From Minicystis rosea (GTDB taxonomy: Bacteria; Myxococcota_A; Polyangia; Polyangiales; Polyangiaceae), in contig CP016211.1 of assembly GCA_001931535.1 (NCBI GenBank), positions 7,611,703 to 7,675,702 of the forward strand: DNA of 64,000 bases. The letters run 5' to 3'. Under the pieces are notes generated by a model. It worked only from the letters and a program-made list of their open reading frames with translations. It made no database searches and was not told the origin of the DNA. The position numbers and the translations under genes are program-made. Positions 53,231 to 63,184 of this stretch are shown piece after piece. Each line of letters opens with the position of its first letter. The stretch's first letter is position 1.

Positions 53231-56200
53231 GTGCGCTCTTCGATGCGGCCCGGACAGGTCATCGGTGGTCGGTTCGAGCTGCAACGGCTCGCGGGCACGG
53301 GCGGAATGGGCGCGGTCTTCCAAGGCCTCGACCGCGAGACGGGCGCGAGCGTCGCGATCAAGGTCCTCCGCGGGAGCACGCCCGCCGGCGCCGCGCGCCT
53401 CTCACGCGAAGCGCGCGCGCTCGCGTCGCTCGATCATCCGGCGATCGTGCGCCACGTGACCCATGGGCTCACGCCCGAGCACGAGCCCTATCTCGTGATG
53501 GAGTGGCTCGACGGGGAAGATCTCGCGGCCCTCCTCGAGCGGCGCCGGCTCGACGTCGCCGAGACGCTGTCGCTCGGCGTGCGCATCGCCGAAGCGCTCG
53601 GGGCCATGCACGCGCGGGGGATCGTTCATCGCGACGTCAAGCCGAGCAACATCTTCCTCGTCGGCGGCGAGGTGTCCGCCGCCAAGATCCTCGACCTCGG
53701 CTTGGTGCGGCCCGACGATCACACGCAGCTCACGCAGACGGGCGCGTTCGTGGGCACGCTCGGGTACATGGCGCCGGAGCAGGCGCGCGCCGGCCAGAGC
53801 GTCGACGCCCGCGCGGATGTGTTCTCGCTCGGGTGCGTGCTCTTCAAGTGCGTGACGGGGACGGCGGTGTTCGAGGCCGAGAAGGTGATGGCCATCCTCG
53901 CCAAGATCCTGTTGGAGAAGCCGCCGCTCGCCTCCGAGCGCTGCCTGGGCCTGCCGCCGGATCTCGATGCGCTCCTCGCGCGGATGCTGAGCAAGGAGCC
54001 CGCGGACAGGCCGCGCGATGGACGCGAGGCCGCCGCAGCGCTCGGCGCGGTGCGCACCGATGGCCCCGGGATCGCGGCGCCGTCGCCCGCGCTCTCGCTC
54101 ACAGTGGCGGAGCGGCGGCTCATCTCGATGGTGTTGGTCGCGCCGCCTGAAGATCTGCATCGCGCGGTCGGCGACGGCGAGACCGCGGAGTGGACGGCGC
54201 TCCTCGAGGTCGCGGAAGCGCTCGGCGCGCAAGCCGAGCGGCTCGCCGATGGCACGCTCGCGGTGCTCCTCACGGGGAGCTGGGTCGCGACCGATCAAGC
54301 GGCGCAGGCGGCGCGCTGTGCACTTTCCATTCGGGCGCTGGCGCCGGATCGGCGCATCGGTCTGGCCACCGCGCGGAGCGAGCTGTCCGTGCGCACGCAG
54401 GTGAGCGACGCGATCGATCGCACCGTACGGTTGCTCGCCTCCACGGATCACGGCGACGGCACGGCCCCGTTGCCGATCGCCGTCGACGAGGTGACCGCCG
54501 GCCTCCTCGGTCCGCGCTTCCTCGTTCGCTCCCTGGGAAACCGGCTCGCGCTCCTCGGCGAAGGTCCGGAGCAGGAGCCCACGCTCCTCGGCCGGCCGAC
54601 CACGCTGGTGGGCCGCGAGCGCGAGCTGCGCCTGCTCGAGACGCTGTTCGCCGAGTGCATCGAAGAGCCGCTCGCGCGCGCGGTCCTCGTGACGGCGCCG
54701 CCCGGCGTCGGCAAATCACGGCTCGTGCGCGAGCTCTTGCGCGTGGTCGAGCGGCGCGACGAGGCCGTCTCCGTGTGGCAGGGCCAAGGCGATCTGCTGC
54801 GCACGGGATCGGCGCTCGGCCTGCTCCGCGCGGTGCTTCGCGGCGTGCTCGGGCTGCACGAGGGCGAGCCGATCGAGGTGCGCAGGCGCAAGGTGCGCGC
54901 GCGTGTCGCGCAGCACGTGCCCGAGGCCGCGCGCGCTCGCACGGCCGCGTTCCTCGGCGAGCTCGTGGCCGTCCCCTTCCCCGACGACGAGACGCCGGCG
55001 CTCGTGGCGGCGCGGCGCGATCCCGAGCTCATGGGCGAGCAGATGGCGCGCGCATGGGAGGATTTTCTCCGCGCGGAGTGCGCGGTGCGCCCCGTCCTCC
55101 TCGTGCTCGACGATCTCCAGTGGGGCGATCTCCCGTCGGCGCGCTTCATCGACAGCGCGCTGCGACGCCTCGGTGATCAGCCCTTCATGGTGCTGGCGCT
55201 CGGCCGGCCCGAGGTCGACACGCTCTTCCCGAAGCTGTGGGAAGGCCGCAAGCTCCAGCGGATCAACCTGGAAGAGCTCGGGCGTCGCGCGAGCGAGAAG
55301 CTCGTGCGTCAGGTGCTCGGCGACGACGTGAGCCCGGAGACGATGGAGCGCGTGGTGACGCTCGCCGGAGGGCACGCGTTCTACTTGGAGGAGCTGATCC
55401 GCGCCGTCGCTGCGGGCCAGCGATCCAGCCTCCCCGAGACGGTCCTCGCGATGGTGGAGGCGCGCCTCGGCGCGCTCGATCCCGAGGCGCGCAGGCTGCT
55501 CCGCGCGGCGAGCGTCTTCGGCGACGTGCAATGGTCGGGCGGCGTGGCCGCGCTGCTCGGCGGCGCGCTCTCCCCCGCGGAGACGCGGCGCGCGCTCAGC
55601 GCGCTCGCCGAGCAGGAGCTGCTCGTGGAGCGCCCCGACAGCCGATTTCCCGGTGAGAGCGAGCTCGCGTTCCGGCACGCGCTCCTGCGCGAGGGCGCGT
55701 ACACGATGCTCACCGACGAGGATCGCATCCTCGGACACCGCCTCGCGGCCCGCTGGTTGGAAGAGCACGGCGAGAGCGATGCGATGGTGCTCGCCGAGCA
55801 CCTCGAGCGCGGCGACGATCGCGCGCGCGCCGGCGTCTACTACCTGCGCGCCGCCGAGCAGGCGAACCGCGGCGGCGACACCGACGCGGCCATCGCGCGG
55901 GCGCGGCGCGGCCTCGAGTGCGACGTCGCCGTCCCCGATCGCGTGGCCCTGCTCGGCCTCCTCTGCGACGCGCATGGGTGGCGCCGCGAGTGGCTCGCGT
56001 CGGCGGTGTGCGGCGAGGAGGTGCTGCGCATCGGCGAGCCTGGCACCACGCATTGGATGGTCGCGGCGGCCTCGAGGCTCGTGGTCTCGCAGAGCCCGCG
56101 GCGCATCGACGACTTCATGGACGCGCTGGTCGCGGCCGCCGATCGCGCCACCGACGCCGCCCAGATCGCCTACGGCATGGTGAACGGCAGCTTCTTTCTC

Positions 56201-57097
56201 GCATGGAGCGGCCGCAGTGATCTCGCCGAGCAGATCCAAGAGCGCTTCCGCACGATGGCGGCGCCGGTCGTCGATCGCGATCCCGTGGTGCGCGGCTTCG
56301 TGTTCCTCGGTGAAGCGCTCCGCACCGCTTGGGGTGGGCGCGATCCGTGGACGGGCACCGCCCACGCCCGCATCGGCCGCGCCGCGTTCGCCACCATCGA
56401 GCACCGCCGCGGCGTCGCGCTCGCGCAATGGATCCTCGGCCTGTGCCTGTGGATGCTCGGCGAAAGCGCCGAGGCCGAGCGGGAGCTCGCGACCATCCTC
56501 GAGTTCGACCTGGGCATGGGCAGCTCGTTTCGCAACTTGTGCCATGTGTTCTCCTCGATCGAGAGCGGCGCCGTCACCGAGGCCGAGCGCCGCGCCGCCG
56601 ACATGATCGCGCTCGCCTCCACGCCCGAGCTCTTCATCGACGCAGCGCGCGGGCACGTCGCCCTCGCCGCCGTCCTGCAAAAGAAGGGCGATCTCGCGGG
56701 AGCCGAGCGCGAGCTCCGCACCGCCCTCGTCCCGCTCACGGCGCTCCCGCTCGAACGAGGGGCCGCGCTGGCGATGCTCGCGACCGTGTTGCTCGGCCAG
56801 GATCGCGCCGGTGAAGCCCTCGTCGTCGCCGAAGAGGCGGTGACCACGTGCCGTGATTCGGGCGCGTTCGGCTTCCGAGGCACCCTCGCGCGCGTCGCCT
56901 GGGCCGAGGCGCTCCGCGCGCACGATCGCGCCGCGGAGGCGAGCGCCATCCTCACCGAGGTAGGCGAGCGCCTGCGCGCGCAGGCCGCGCAGATCGACGA
57001 TCCCGAAGCGCGCCGCGCCTTCCTCGAGCGTGTCCCCGAAAACGCACGTGCCCTCGCCCGCGAGCGTGATGATTCCGCGGGTGTCGTCCCACTATGA
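53231..57097 (+). CDS. Kinase / degenerate cyclase / AAA+ ATPase / TPR signalling protein
   Basis: 1288 residues from GTG 53231 (ten bases after GGAGG); ATG 53243 is the alternative. Kinase domain about 15-275: GTGGMGAVFQ, AIKVL, HRDVKPSNIFLV, DLGLV (DFG replaced by DLG) and GTLGYMAPEQA. Then about 285-450, starting AERRLISMVLVAPPED, a segment placed like the class III cyclase domain of kinase-cyclase fusions but without metal-binding Asp residues. Next a MalT/AAA-type ATPase with VGRERELRLLETL, TAPPGVGKSRLVREL (about 490) and LLVLDDLQWGD (about 626). The C-terminal 450 residues are TPR-like. Six bases later comes the FHA activator, presumably its downstream partner. Confidence 0.9.
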   Translation: MRSSMRPGQVIGGRFELQRLAGTGGMGAVFQGLDRETGASVAIKVLRGSTPAGAARLSREARALASLDHPAIVRHVTHGLTPEHEPYLVMEWLDGEDLAALLERRRLDVAETLSLGVRIAEALGAMHARGIVHRDVKPSNIFLVGGEVSAAKILDLGLVRPDDHTQLTQTGAFVGTLGYMAPEQARAGQSVDARADVFSLGCVLFKCVTGTAVFEAEKVMAILAKILLEKPPLASERCLGLPPDLDALLARMLSKEPADRPRDGREAAAALGAVRTDGPGIAAPSPALSLTVAERRLISMVLVAPPEDLHRAVGDGETAEWTALLEVAEALGAQAERLADGTLAVLLTGSWVATDQAAQAARCALSIRALAPDRRIGLATARSELSVRTQVSDAIDRTVRLLASTDHGDGTAPLPIAVDEVTAGLLGPRFLVRSLGNRLALLGEGPEQEPTLLGRPTTLVGRERELRLLETLFAECIEEPLARAVLVTAPPGVGKSRLVRELLRVVERRDEAVSVWQGQGDLLRTGSALGLLRAVLRGVLGLHEGEPIEVRRRKVRARVAQHVPEAARARTAAFLGELVAVPFPDDETPALVAARRDPELMGEQMARAWEDFLRAECAVRPVLLVLDDLQWGDLPSARFIDSALRRLGDQPFMVLALGRPEVDTLFPKLWEGRKLQRINLEELGRRASEKLVRQVLGDDVSPETMERVVTLAGGHAFYLEELIRAVAAGQRSSLPETVLAMVEARLGALDPEARRLLRAASVFGDVQWSGGVAALLGGALSPAETRRALSALAEQELLVERPDSRFPGESELAFRHALLREGAYTMLTDEDRILGHRLAARWLEEHGESDAMVLAEHLERGDDRARAGVYYLRAAEQANRGGDTDAAIARARRGLECDVAVPDRVALLGLLCDAHGWRREWLASAVCGEEVLRIGEPGTTHWMVAAASRLVVSQSPRRIDDFMDALVAAADRATDAAQIAYGMVNGSFFLAWSGRSDLAEQIQERFRTMAAPVVDRDPVVRGFVFLGEALRTAWGGRDPWTGTAHARIGRAAFATIEHRRGVALAQWILGLCLWMLGESAEAERELATILEFDLGMGSSFRNLCHVFSSIESGAVTEAERRAADMIALASTPELFIDAARGHVALAAVLQKKGDLAGAERELRTALVPLTALPLERGAALAMLATVLLGQDRAGEALVVAEEAVTTCRDSGAFGFRGTLARVAWAEALRAHDRAAEASAILTEVGERLRAQAAQIDDPEARRAFLERVPENARALARERDDSAGVVPL

Positions 57098-57103
57098 GCT
57101 GAC

Positions 57104-58726
57104 ATGGTCGACGAGCGCTCCACCATCGAAGCCAGCCTGGAAGGCCGCAGCGCATCCACTTCCGGCATCGACGCGAACCGCGAGGTGCTCGCCCTCGTGC
57201 TCGCGTGGTCGCGCAAGGAGCCCGATCGCATCGGCGAGGTCGTGCTCGTCGACGCCGAGCAGATCCTCGGCCGCGGCAGCGCGCGCCCCGACGACGCCGC
57301 GCCGCGCGCCGAGCTCGTCCGCCAGCGTCCCGGTGTGAACCTCGCGACACCGCCCATCGGCAGCCCGCGCGTCTCGCGCGCCCAGCTCGCGCTGCGCCCT
57401 TCGGGCGATCGCATCGCCGTGGAGTCGCTCGGCCTCTGCCCCATGCTCTTGAACGGCACGCCGGCGCGCGCCGGCGAGATCGGCCCCGGCGACACGCTCC
57501 ACATCGAGCACGAGATGCTCTTCATCGTCGCGCGTCGCCCAGCGTGCATGCCGCCGCTCCGCACCCGTCGCTACGACGACGCGTTCGCCTTCGGCGAGGT
57601 GGATCCGTACGGCTACGTCGGAGAGAGCCCGGCCGCGTGGCGTCTGCGCGACGAGATCGCGTTCGCCGCCGGCGCCGCGGGTCACGTGCTCGTCACCGGC
57701 GAGAGCGGCGTGGGCAAGGAGCTCGTCGCCGAAGCGGTGCACCGCCTCTCACCGCGCGGCAAGAGCCCGCTCGTCGCGCGCAACGCGGCCACCTTTCCCG
57801 AAGGTCTCCTCGACGCCGAGCTCTTCGGCAACGTGAAGAACTACCCGAACCCCGGCACGCCGGAGCGCGAAGGCCTCATCGGCGAGGCCGATGGAACGTC
57901 GCTCTTCCTCGATGAAATCGGCGAGCTCCCCGAGCGCCTCCAAGCCCATTTGCTCCGCGTCCTCGATCGTCGCGGCGAGTACCACCGGCTCGGCGAATCC
58001 CGCGCGCGCCGCGCCGACGTGCGCTTCATCGCCGCCACCAACCGGCGCATCGACGAGCTGAAGCACGACCTCGCCGCCCGCTTCACCCTACGCCTCGCGG
58101 TCCCCACGCTGCCCGCGCGACGCGAAGACGTGCCCCTCTTGATCCGACACGTGCTCCGCCGCATCGCCCAAGGCAACGAGCACGTCGCGCGCACATTCTT
58201 CGAGCCGGTCGCCGCCGACGGCCCGCAAGCGGCCCCAAACCCCGGTCCGGGCGAGCCGGCCAGCGCGCGCCTCGCGCCCGATCTCGTCGAGCGCCTCCTC
58301 GTGCATGCCTATCGCCTCCACGCCCGTGAGCTCGAGCAGATCCTCTGGCAATCGCTCACCGAGAGCCGCGGCGATCACTTGGAGCTGACCCAAGGCGTGG
58401 CCCAGCGCCTCGCCGAGCCCGCCGCGCGGCCCGCGATCGCCGCGCCTTCACCGCCGCCGAAGAAGCAGCCCGCGCGCAAGAAGCAGCCCCCGCCGCCGGC
58501 CCGCGACATCGATCGCCGCACCATCGAAGACACCCTTGCGCGCACCCACGGCAACGTGACCCGCGCCGCCCGCGAGCTCGGCCTCCCCAGCCGCTACGCG
58601 CTCTACCGGCTCATGCGCAAGCTCGGCATCGGCAGCGCCGAGGCGGATCAAGCCGCCTCCGCCGAGCACGGCCCTCCCGCGAGCGACGACCTCGCGCCCC
58701 GCGTGAACGGCAACACCAAGCGCTGA
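57104..58726 (+). CDS. FHA-AAA+-Fis regulator lacking the sigma-54 GAFTGA loop
   Basis: 540 residues. FHA domain about 45-140 (ILGRGSARP, SRAQLALR with the usual His replaced by Gln, LLNGTPARAG). AAA+ domain about 170-400: Walker A VTGESGVGKELVAEAV (about 199), Walker B GTSLFLDEIGELP (about 268), sensor/finger region AATNRRIDELKHDLAARFTLRL. Where enhancer-binding proteins carry GAFTGA this one reads ELFGNVKNYPNPGTPEREG. Pro/Lys linker, then a Fis-type HTH (RTIEDTLARTHGNVTRAARELGLPS). So it likely binds DNA and hydrolyses ATP but does not open sigma-54 complexes conventionally. Operon with the kinase upstream (6-bp gap). Confidence 0.9.
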   Translation: MVDERSTIEASLEGRSASTSGIDANREVLALVLAWSRKEPDRIGEVVLVDAEQILGRGSARPDDAAPRAELVRQRPGVNLATPPIGSPRVSRAQLALRPSGDRIAVESLGLCPMLLNGTPARAGEIGPGDTLHIEHEMLFIVARRPACMPPLRTRRYDDAFAFGEVDPYGYVGESPAAWRLRDEIAFAAGAAGHVLVTGESGVGKELVAEAVHRLSPRGKSPLVARNAATFPEGLLDAELFGNVKNYPNPGTPEREGLIGEADGTSLFLDEIGELPERLQAHLLRVLDRRGEYHRLGESRARRADVRFIAATNRRIDELKHDLAARFTLRLAVPTLPARREDVPLLIRHVLRRIAQGNEHVARTFFEPVAADGPQAAPNPGPGEPASARLAPDLVERLLVHAYRLHARELEQILWQSLTESRGDHLELTQGVAQRLAEPAARPAIAAPSPPPKKQPARKKQPPPPARDIDRRTIEDTLARTHGNVTRAARELGLPSRYALYRLMRKLGIGSAEADQAASAEHGPPASDDLAPRVNGNTKR

Positions 58727-58838
58727 CGAAGTCCTCGGCGATCACGAGCGAGATCTCCCCGCCACGCGCGGCCCGCCGTCGCATCGTCGCTCGCCCCTCG
58801 AGCGCCCGCGCTTCCCATCGGATCTCCTAGGGACCACT

Positions 58839-58862
58839 GTGCGCGCACGACCGTGCGCGCAC
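58839..58862. repeat. Two copies of the palindrome GTGCGCGCAC
   Basis: Perfect 10-bp palindromes at 58839-58848 and 58853-58862, 14 bp apart, in the 258-bp gap upstream of the small peptide and FAD-fusion genes. Palindromic and phased, so a regulator binding site is possible. The alternative is chance in GC-rich sequence. Confidence 0.5.
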
Positions 58863-58984
58863 GCACCGCACGGCGCGCGCCGTCGCGACCGTCGCGCGGA
58901 CACCGCATCTCCGCGCATCTCGGCTTGGAACACCGTGTGCTGATGCCCCTCGCGCGGCCTCGAACGCCGCCCGAGGAGGACATC

Positions 58985-59095
58985 ATGCTTCGCTGGATCG
59001 CCAACGTCATCAGCACCTCGACCTGCATCGGCGCCGAGATCGCGCTCCTCGGCCTGCTCCGCGCGCGGCGCAGCGTCCGCGCCCTCCGGCCTTGA
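58985..59095 (+). CDS. Short membrane peptide, 36 residues
   Basis: ATG at 58985, five bases after GAGGAGG, stop at 59093-59095. The peptide begins MLRWIANVISTSTCIGAEIA and holds one hydrophobic segment of about 20 residues followed by an Arg-rich tail (LRARRSVRALRP). It ends 22 bp before the decarboxylase-FAD fusion gene, so the two are probably co-transcribed. No family known; it could be a membrane tether or simply a leader peptide. Confidence 0.46.
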   Translation: MLRWIANVISTSTCIGAEIALLGLLRARRSVRALRP

Positions 59096-59117
59096 TCCCT
59101 CGCCCCGAGAGCACGCC

Positions 59118-62100
59118 ATGAACACCCGATCCAACCTCCCCGAGTACGTCGAGCGCGGCGGCGAGCAGGTCCTCCGCCACCCCTTCCTCCACGAGCGCGC
59201 CCTCCTGCGTGCCTTCGTCGTCCACGGCGCCGAGAGCCCGCTCGCGCGCCTCTGCGATCGCTTCATCACCGCGCCCTCGGGCGGCGCGGTGCGGGCTCGT
59301 CCCCTCGGCGAGCGCGTCGTCCTCACCTTCACCACCATCCCGCGGCTCTCCTCCACCGATCCGCGCGATCGCACCTTCGGCGCGTGCGCCGAGACGGATG
59401 TCGCCTTCTGGCTCCCCATCTCGATCGAGACAGCCCATCACGCGCCGCGCGTCGCTTGGCTCATCCCTTACATCTTCGTCGACAACCCTTATGCCGTCGC
59501 CACCGGCCGCGAGCTCTACGGCTTCCCCAAAGCCCAAGCGACCTTCACCTTCCCGCCGTCGCCGACGTCCGCGGGCGACTACACCGTCGATGCCTTTGCG
59601 CTCCAGCGTCACGCACCCTCCACCATGGCGGCTTCGCAAAGGCTCTTCGAGGTCCTCGATCACGGCGCCCCACGCGGCCTCGGCGGCGCCATCAAGACCC
59701 GCGCCGATGCCCTCGGCGCGCTCTATCAGCTCTTCACCGGCGACGGCGCCGCGCCGCGCGCGCTCCTCCAGAACGGCGTCGGCGAAGTCCCCCTCGTCTT
59801 CCTCCGCCAGCTCCGTGACCTCCACGATCCTCGGCGCGCCGCCTTCCAAGAGATCGTCATCGCCCCTGCCCGCGCGCTCACCGTGCACGACGCCGGCACC
59901 ATCGCGCGCGACTTCGAGCTCCGCATCCATCACGCCGACAGCCACCCCATCGCCAAAGACCTCGGCCTCCACCCCACCTCGAGCCGCGTCGAGGCCGCCT
60001 TTCATTGCGACTTCGACTTCATCATGGATCGCGGCGAGCGCCTCTGGTCCGCGGCCACCGTGCCGCGCGCCATGGCCCCCGTCCCCGCCCCGCGCAAACA
60101 GAAGATCGCCGTCCTCGGCGGCGGCATCTCCGCGCTCAGCGCCGTTTGCCAGATCACGAGCCAACCCGATTGGCAATCTCGTTACGACATCACCGTTTAC
60201 CAAATGGGCTTTCGCATCGGCGGCAAGGGCGCGAGCGGCCGCAATCCCGACATCGCCGATCGCATCGAGGAGCACGGGCTCCACATCTGGTTCGGCTTCT
60301 ACGAGAACGCCTTTCGCCTCATGCGTGACATCTATGCCGAGGCCGCGCGGCCCGCGGGCGGCCCGCTCGCGTCGTGGCAGGACGCCTTCAAGCCTCACAG
60401 CCTCGTCGTCCTGCAAGAGCCGGTGGGTGACGAATGGCGCGCTTGGCCCTTCGAGTTCCCCGGGAACGACGCGCTCCCCGGCGACGCCGCCGCGGTCACC
60501 GGCCCGCGCGATTGGGTGAAGAGCCTCGCCTCGTGGGTGCGCACGCTCGCCGAGCTCGCCGTGAAAGAGGGCCTCGCCGGTGATGCTCAATCGAAGAGCG
60601 CCGCGGCCATCCTCCTCGTGCAGCTCGCCTTCGCCTCGGCCACCGCGGTGGCCCACATCTCCGATCGCGCCGCGCGCAGCGACGGCACCGAGACCTCGCG
60701 CTCCCTCGCCGCCCTGCGCGAGGTGAAGTCCCGCCTCTGGACCCAAATCGAGCGCGAAATCGAGCCTCACGACGACACGCGCCGCATCTGGATCTCCCTC
60801 GACTTCGCCATCACCCTCCTCATCGGCGTCTATCGTGACGACGTCCTCGATCGCGGCTTCGAGGCCCTCGACGACGAAGACTGGATCGAGTGGCTCGGCC
60901 GTCACGGCGCGAGCCCGCTCACCCTCCGCTCCGCGCCCGTGCGCGCCGTCTACGATCTCGCCTTCGCCTACGAAGACGGCGACGTGAGCCGCCCGAGCTT
61001 CGCCGCCGGCACCACCCTGCACGGCGTCCTCCGCATGCTCTTCGCTTACAAGGGCGCATTCATGTGGAAGATGCAGGCGGGCATGGGCGACACCGTGTTC
61101 ACCCCCCTCTACGAAGTCTTGAAGCGCCGCGGCGTCCACTTCGAGTTCTTCAGCAAGGTCGAGCACCTCGAGCTCTCTCCCGATGGCCGCACCATCGATT
61201 CCATCCGCGTCGCCCGCCAAGCCACGCCCAAGAACGGCACCTACGATCCGCTCGTCACCGTGAAGGGCCTCGCGTGCTGGCCCGATCGGCCCAACTACGA
61301 TCAGCTCGTCGAAGGCGAAGAATTGCGCTCGTGCGGCATCGATCTCGAGTCCTCGTGGTCCCCGTGGGAGCCCGTCGCCCGCCGCGCCCTGCGCCGCGGG
61401 GAGGATTTCGACTCCGTCATCCTCGGCATCCCCGTCGGCGCCCTGCGCTCGATCTGCCGTGACCTCGTCGAGCGCAAGCCCGCCTTCCGCGACATGGTCG
61501 ACAACGTGAAGACCGTTTGCACCCTCGCCTTCCAACTCTGGACCACGCCCGATCGCCACGCGCTCGGCTGGAAGGATCCGGGCCTCACCAGCGAAGGCCC
61601 CATTCAAGGTGCTTTCGTCGAGCCCATCGACACCTGGGCCGACATGACCCACCTCGCCGACAAAGAGCATTGGCCGGCTTCTCATCAGCCCGGGCACATC
61701 GCTTACTTCTGCGGCCCCCTCACCGACCCGACCGCCTATCCGGAGACCTCGGATCACGCCTTCCCCGAGCGCGAGCGCGACCGTGTGAAAGGCATGATCG
61801 AGAGCTTCATGGACAACGACCTTCGCCACCTCTGGCCCAAAGCCATCTCCCCGAAGGCGGCTTCGATCATTCGGTCCTCGTCGACCTCCAGAATCGCGAA
61901 GGCCGCGCCCGCTTCGAAGGCCAGTTCTGGAAAGCCAACGTCGAACCGACGGATCGTTACGTGCTCTCCGTCAAAGGCACCACCAAGTTCCGGCTCCGCG
62001 CCGACGAGTCCGGCGTCGACAACCTCTTCTTCGCCGGCGATTGGGTGCGCACGGGCTTCAGCTGCGGGTGCATCGAAGCCAGCGTGATGAGCGGCCTCCA

Positions 62101-62245
62101 ATGCGCCCGCGCCCTCACCGGCGTGCCCGTCGCCATCGCGGGGGAATGGCAGCCGGATCGCCGGGACGACGCCCGCGACGACGGCCCGCTCAAGCGCCTC
62201 TTCCGCGGCCTCACGAGCGCAGCCGCCGACGCGCCGCGCCCCTGA
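59118..62245 (+). pseudogene. Acetoacetate-decarboxylase-like / FAD oxidoreductase fusion, with a frameshift near 61850
   Basis: About 1042 residues if one base is added at the CCCC run 61849-61852; as written the frame stops at 62087 with an unrelated tail. Residues 1-320 have the acetoacetate decarboxylase fold: YIFVDNPYAVATGRELYGFPKA, where Lys138 aligns with the Schiff-base Lys but the adjacent pKa-tuning Lys is Ala. Residues from 330 form an FAD/NAD-binding oxidoreductase (IAVLGGGISALSAV, FRIGGKGASGRNP, HIWFGFYENAFRL). The second frame supplies DNLFFAGDWVRTGFSCGC and EASVMSGLQCARAL, the amine-oxidase/phytoene-desaturase-like C-terminus. Substrate unknown. Confidence 0.85.
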
Positions 62246-62260
62246 TCGATCGTACGCCGG

Positions 62261-63100
62261 CTACTTGGAAACCGCCTTCACGAGCTTCTTCGTCTTCGGC
62301 CCGACGAGCCCCGCTTTGCCGAGCTTCGTGAACGTGTCGGCATGCGCGCGGAACACGTCACGACAAGCCGCCGCCGCGACCGCGTGACGCACACCGCGCT
62401 CGATCAAACCATCGATCATCCAATCGGGCGTGCCCCCTTTGCGCAGCGTGCGCGCGAGCGTCGCCCGCAAAGCGCTCTCCGTCTTGCCACGCAAGTCGTC
62501 CACCGACGACTCGGCCACCACCTCGAGCCAAGCCGCGAGCGTCTCGCGCGGAGCCTGCGAGAGCCGCGGCAGGAGATCGGCGATGGCGGCCACCGCCGAC
62601 GGTGTCGCCGAGTAGATCGTCGTCTGATGCGCGATGCACTCGCCCACCAATTCCGCGGAATCGGCGGCCACCTCGGGATCCTCGGCCAAGCACCGGCGCA
62701 ACAGCACGGCCACCAGCGTCCCCGTCCCGAAGGCGCACTCGAGCTCCCACCAGCGGACATGCTCGATGGCGTCGCAGCTCGGCCCCGTGCGCGCGGGCTC
62801 CTGCCACGCCGCGAGATCGATGCCCGCGGCCGCGAGCTTCGCGTCGAGCTCGGCGAGCGACGGCGCCTGCGTGGGATCGATGCGCCGCGCGCTCCACGGC
62901 GTGTGATCGATCGCGGGATCGTTCTCATCCGCCACCGTCACCACGCCCAGGAACGTGCGGCCCAATTCGCCCGCGAGGCCATCGCGCCGAGCCGCCGCGA
63001 GCGCGGCGGGGAGGCTCTCCCTCCCGAAGAATTGCCACGGCTCTTCGAGGCAGCTCCCGTCCGCGTTTCTCCACACGAGCCCGAGCAGGAACGAAGGCAT
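62261..63100 (-). CDS. Hypothetical helical-repeat protein
   Basis: 279 residues from MPSFLLGLVWRNADG; an ATG six codons upstream (63118) is less likely. Starts with a beta-strand segment (CLEEPWQFFGRESLPAALAA) and then becomes helical, with HEAT-like repeats (CIAHQTTIYSATPSAVAAIA, LPRLSQAPRETLAAWLEVV) and a basic C-terminus (GPKTKKLVKAVSK). No signal peptide or enzyme motif. Probably a cytoplasmic protein of unknown function, in tandem with murI (113 bp between). Confidence 0.76.
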   Translation of the reverse strand: MPSFLLGLVWRNADGSCLEEPWQFFGRESLPAALAAARRDGLAGELGRTFLGVVTVADENDPAIDHTPWSARRIDPTQAPSLAELDAKLAAAGIDLAAWQEPARTGPSCDAIEHVRWWELECAFGTGTLVAVLLRRCLAEDPEVAADSAELVGECIAHQTTIYSATPSAVAAIADLLPRLSQAPRETLAAWLEVVAESSVDDLRGKTESALRATLARTLRKGGTPDWMIDGLIERGVRHAVAAAACRDVFRAHADTFTKLGKAGLVGPKTKKLVKAVSK

Positions 63101-63184
63101 CGGGCCTACGCATATCACGCCGCGCCCGCGCCGTTCCCACCGGCGCGCGTCACGAGCACCGATGGGAACGCTGGCTCCATTTCA

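Noticed and set aside
54716..56923. 735-codon minus-strand frame
   Set aside because: Antisense shadow of the large kinase gene with no recognisable domain.
59010..61829. 939-codon minus-strand frame
   Set aside because: Shadow of the decarboxylase-FAD gene; low-complexity acidic/Gly composition and no start signals.
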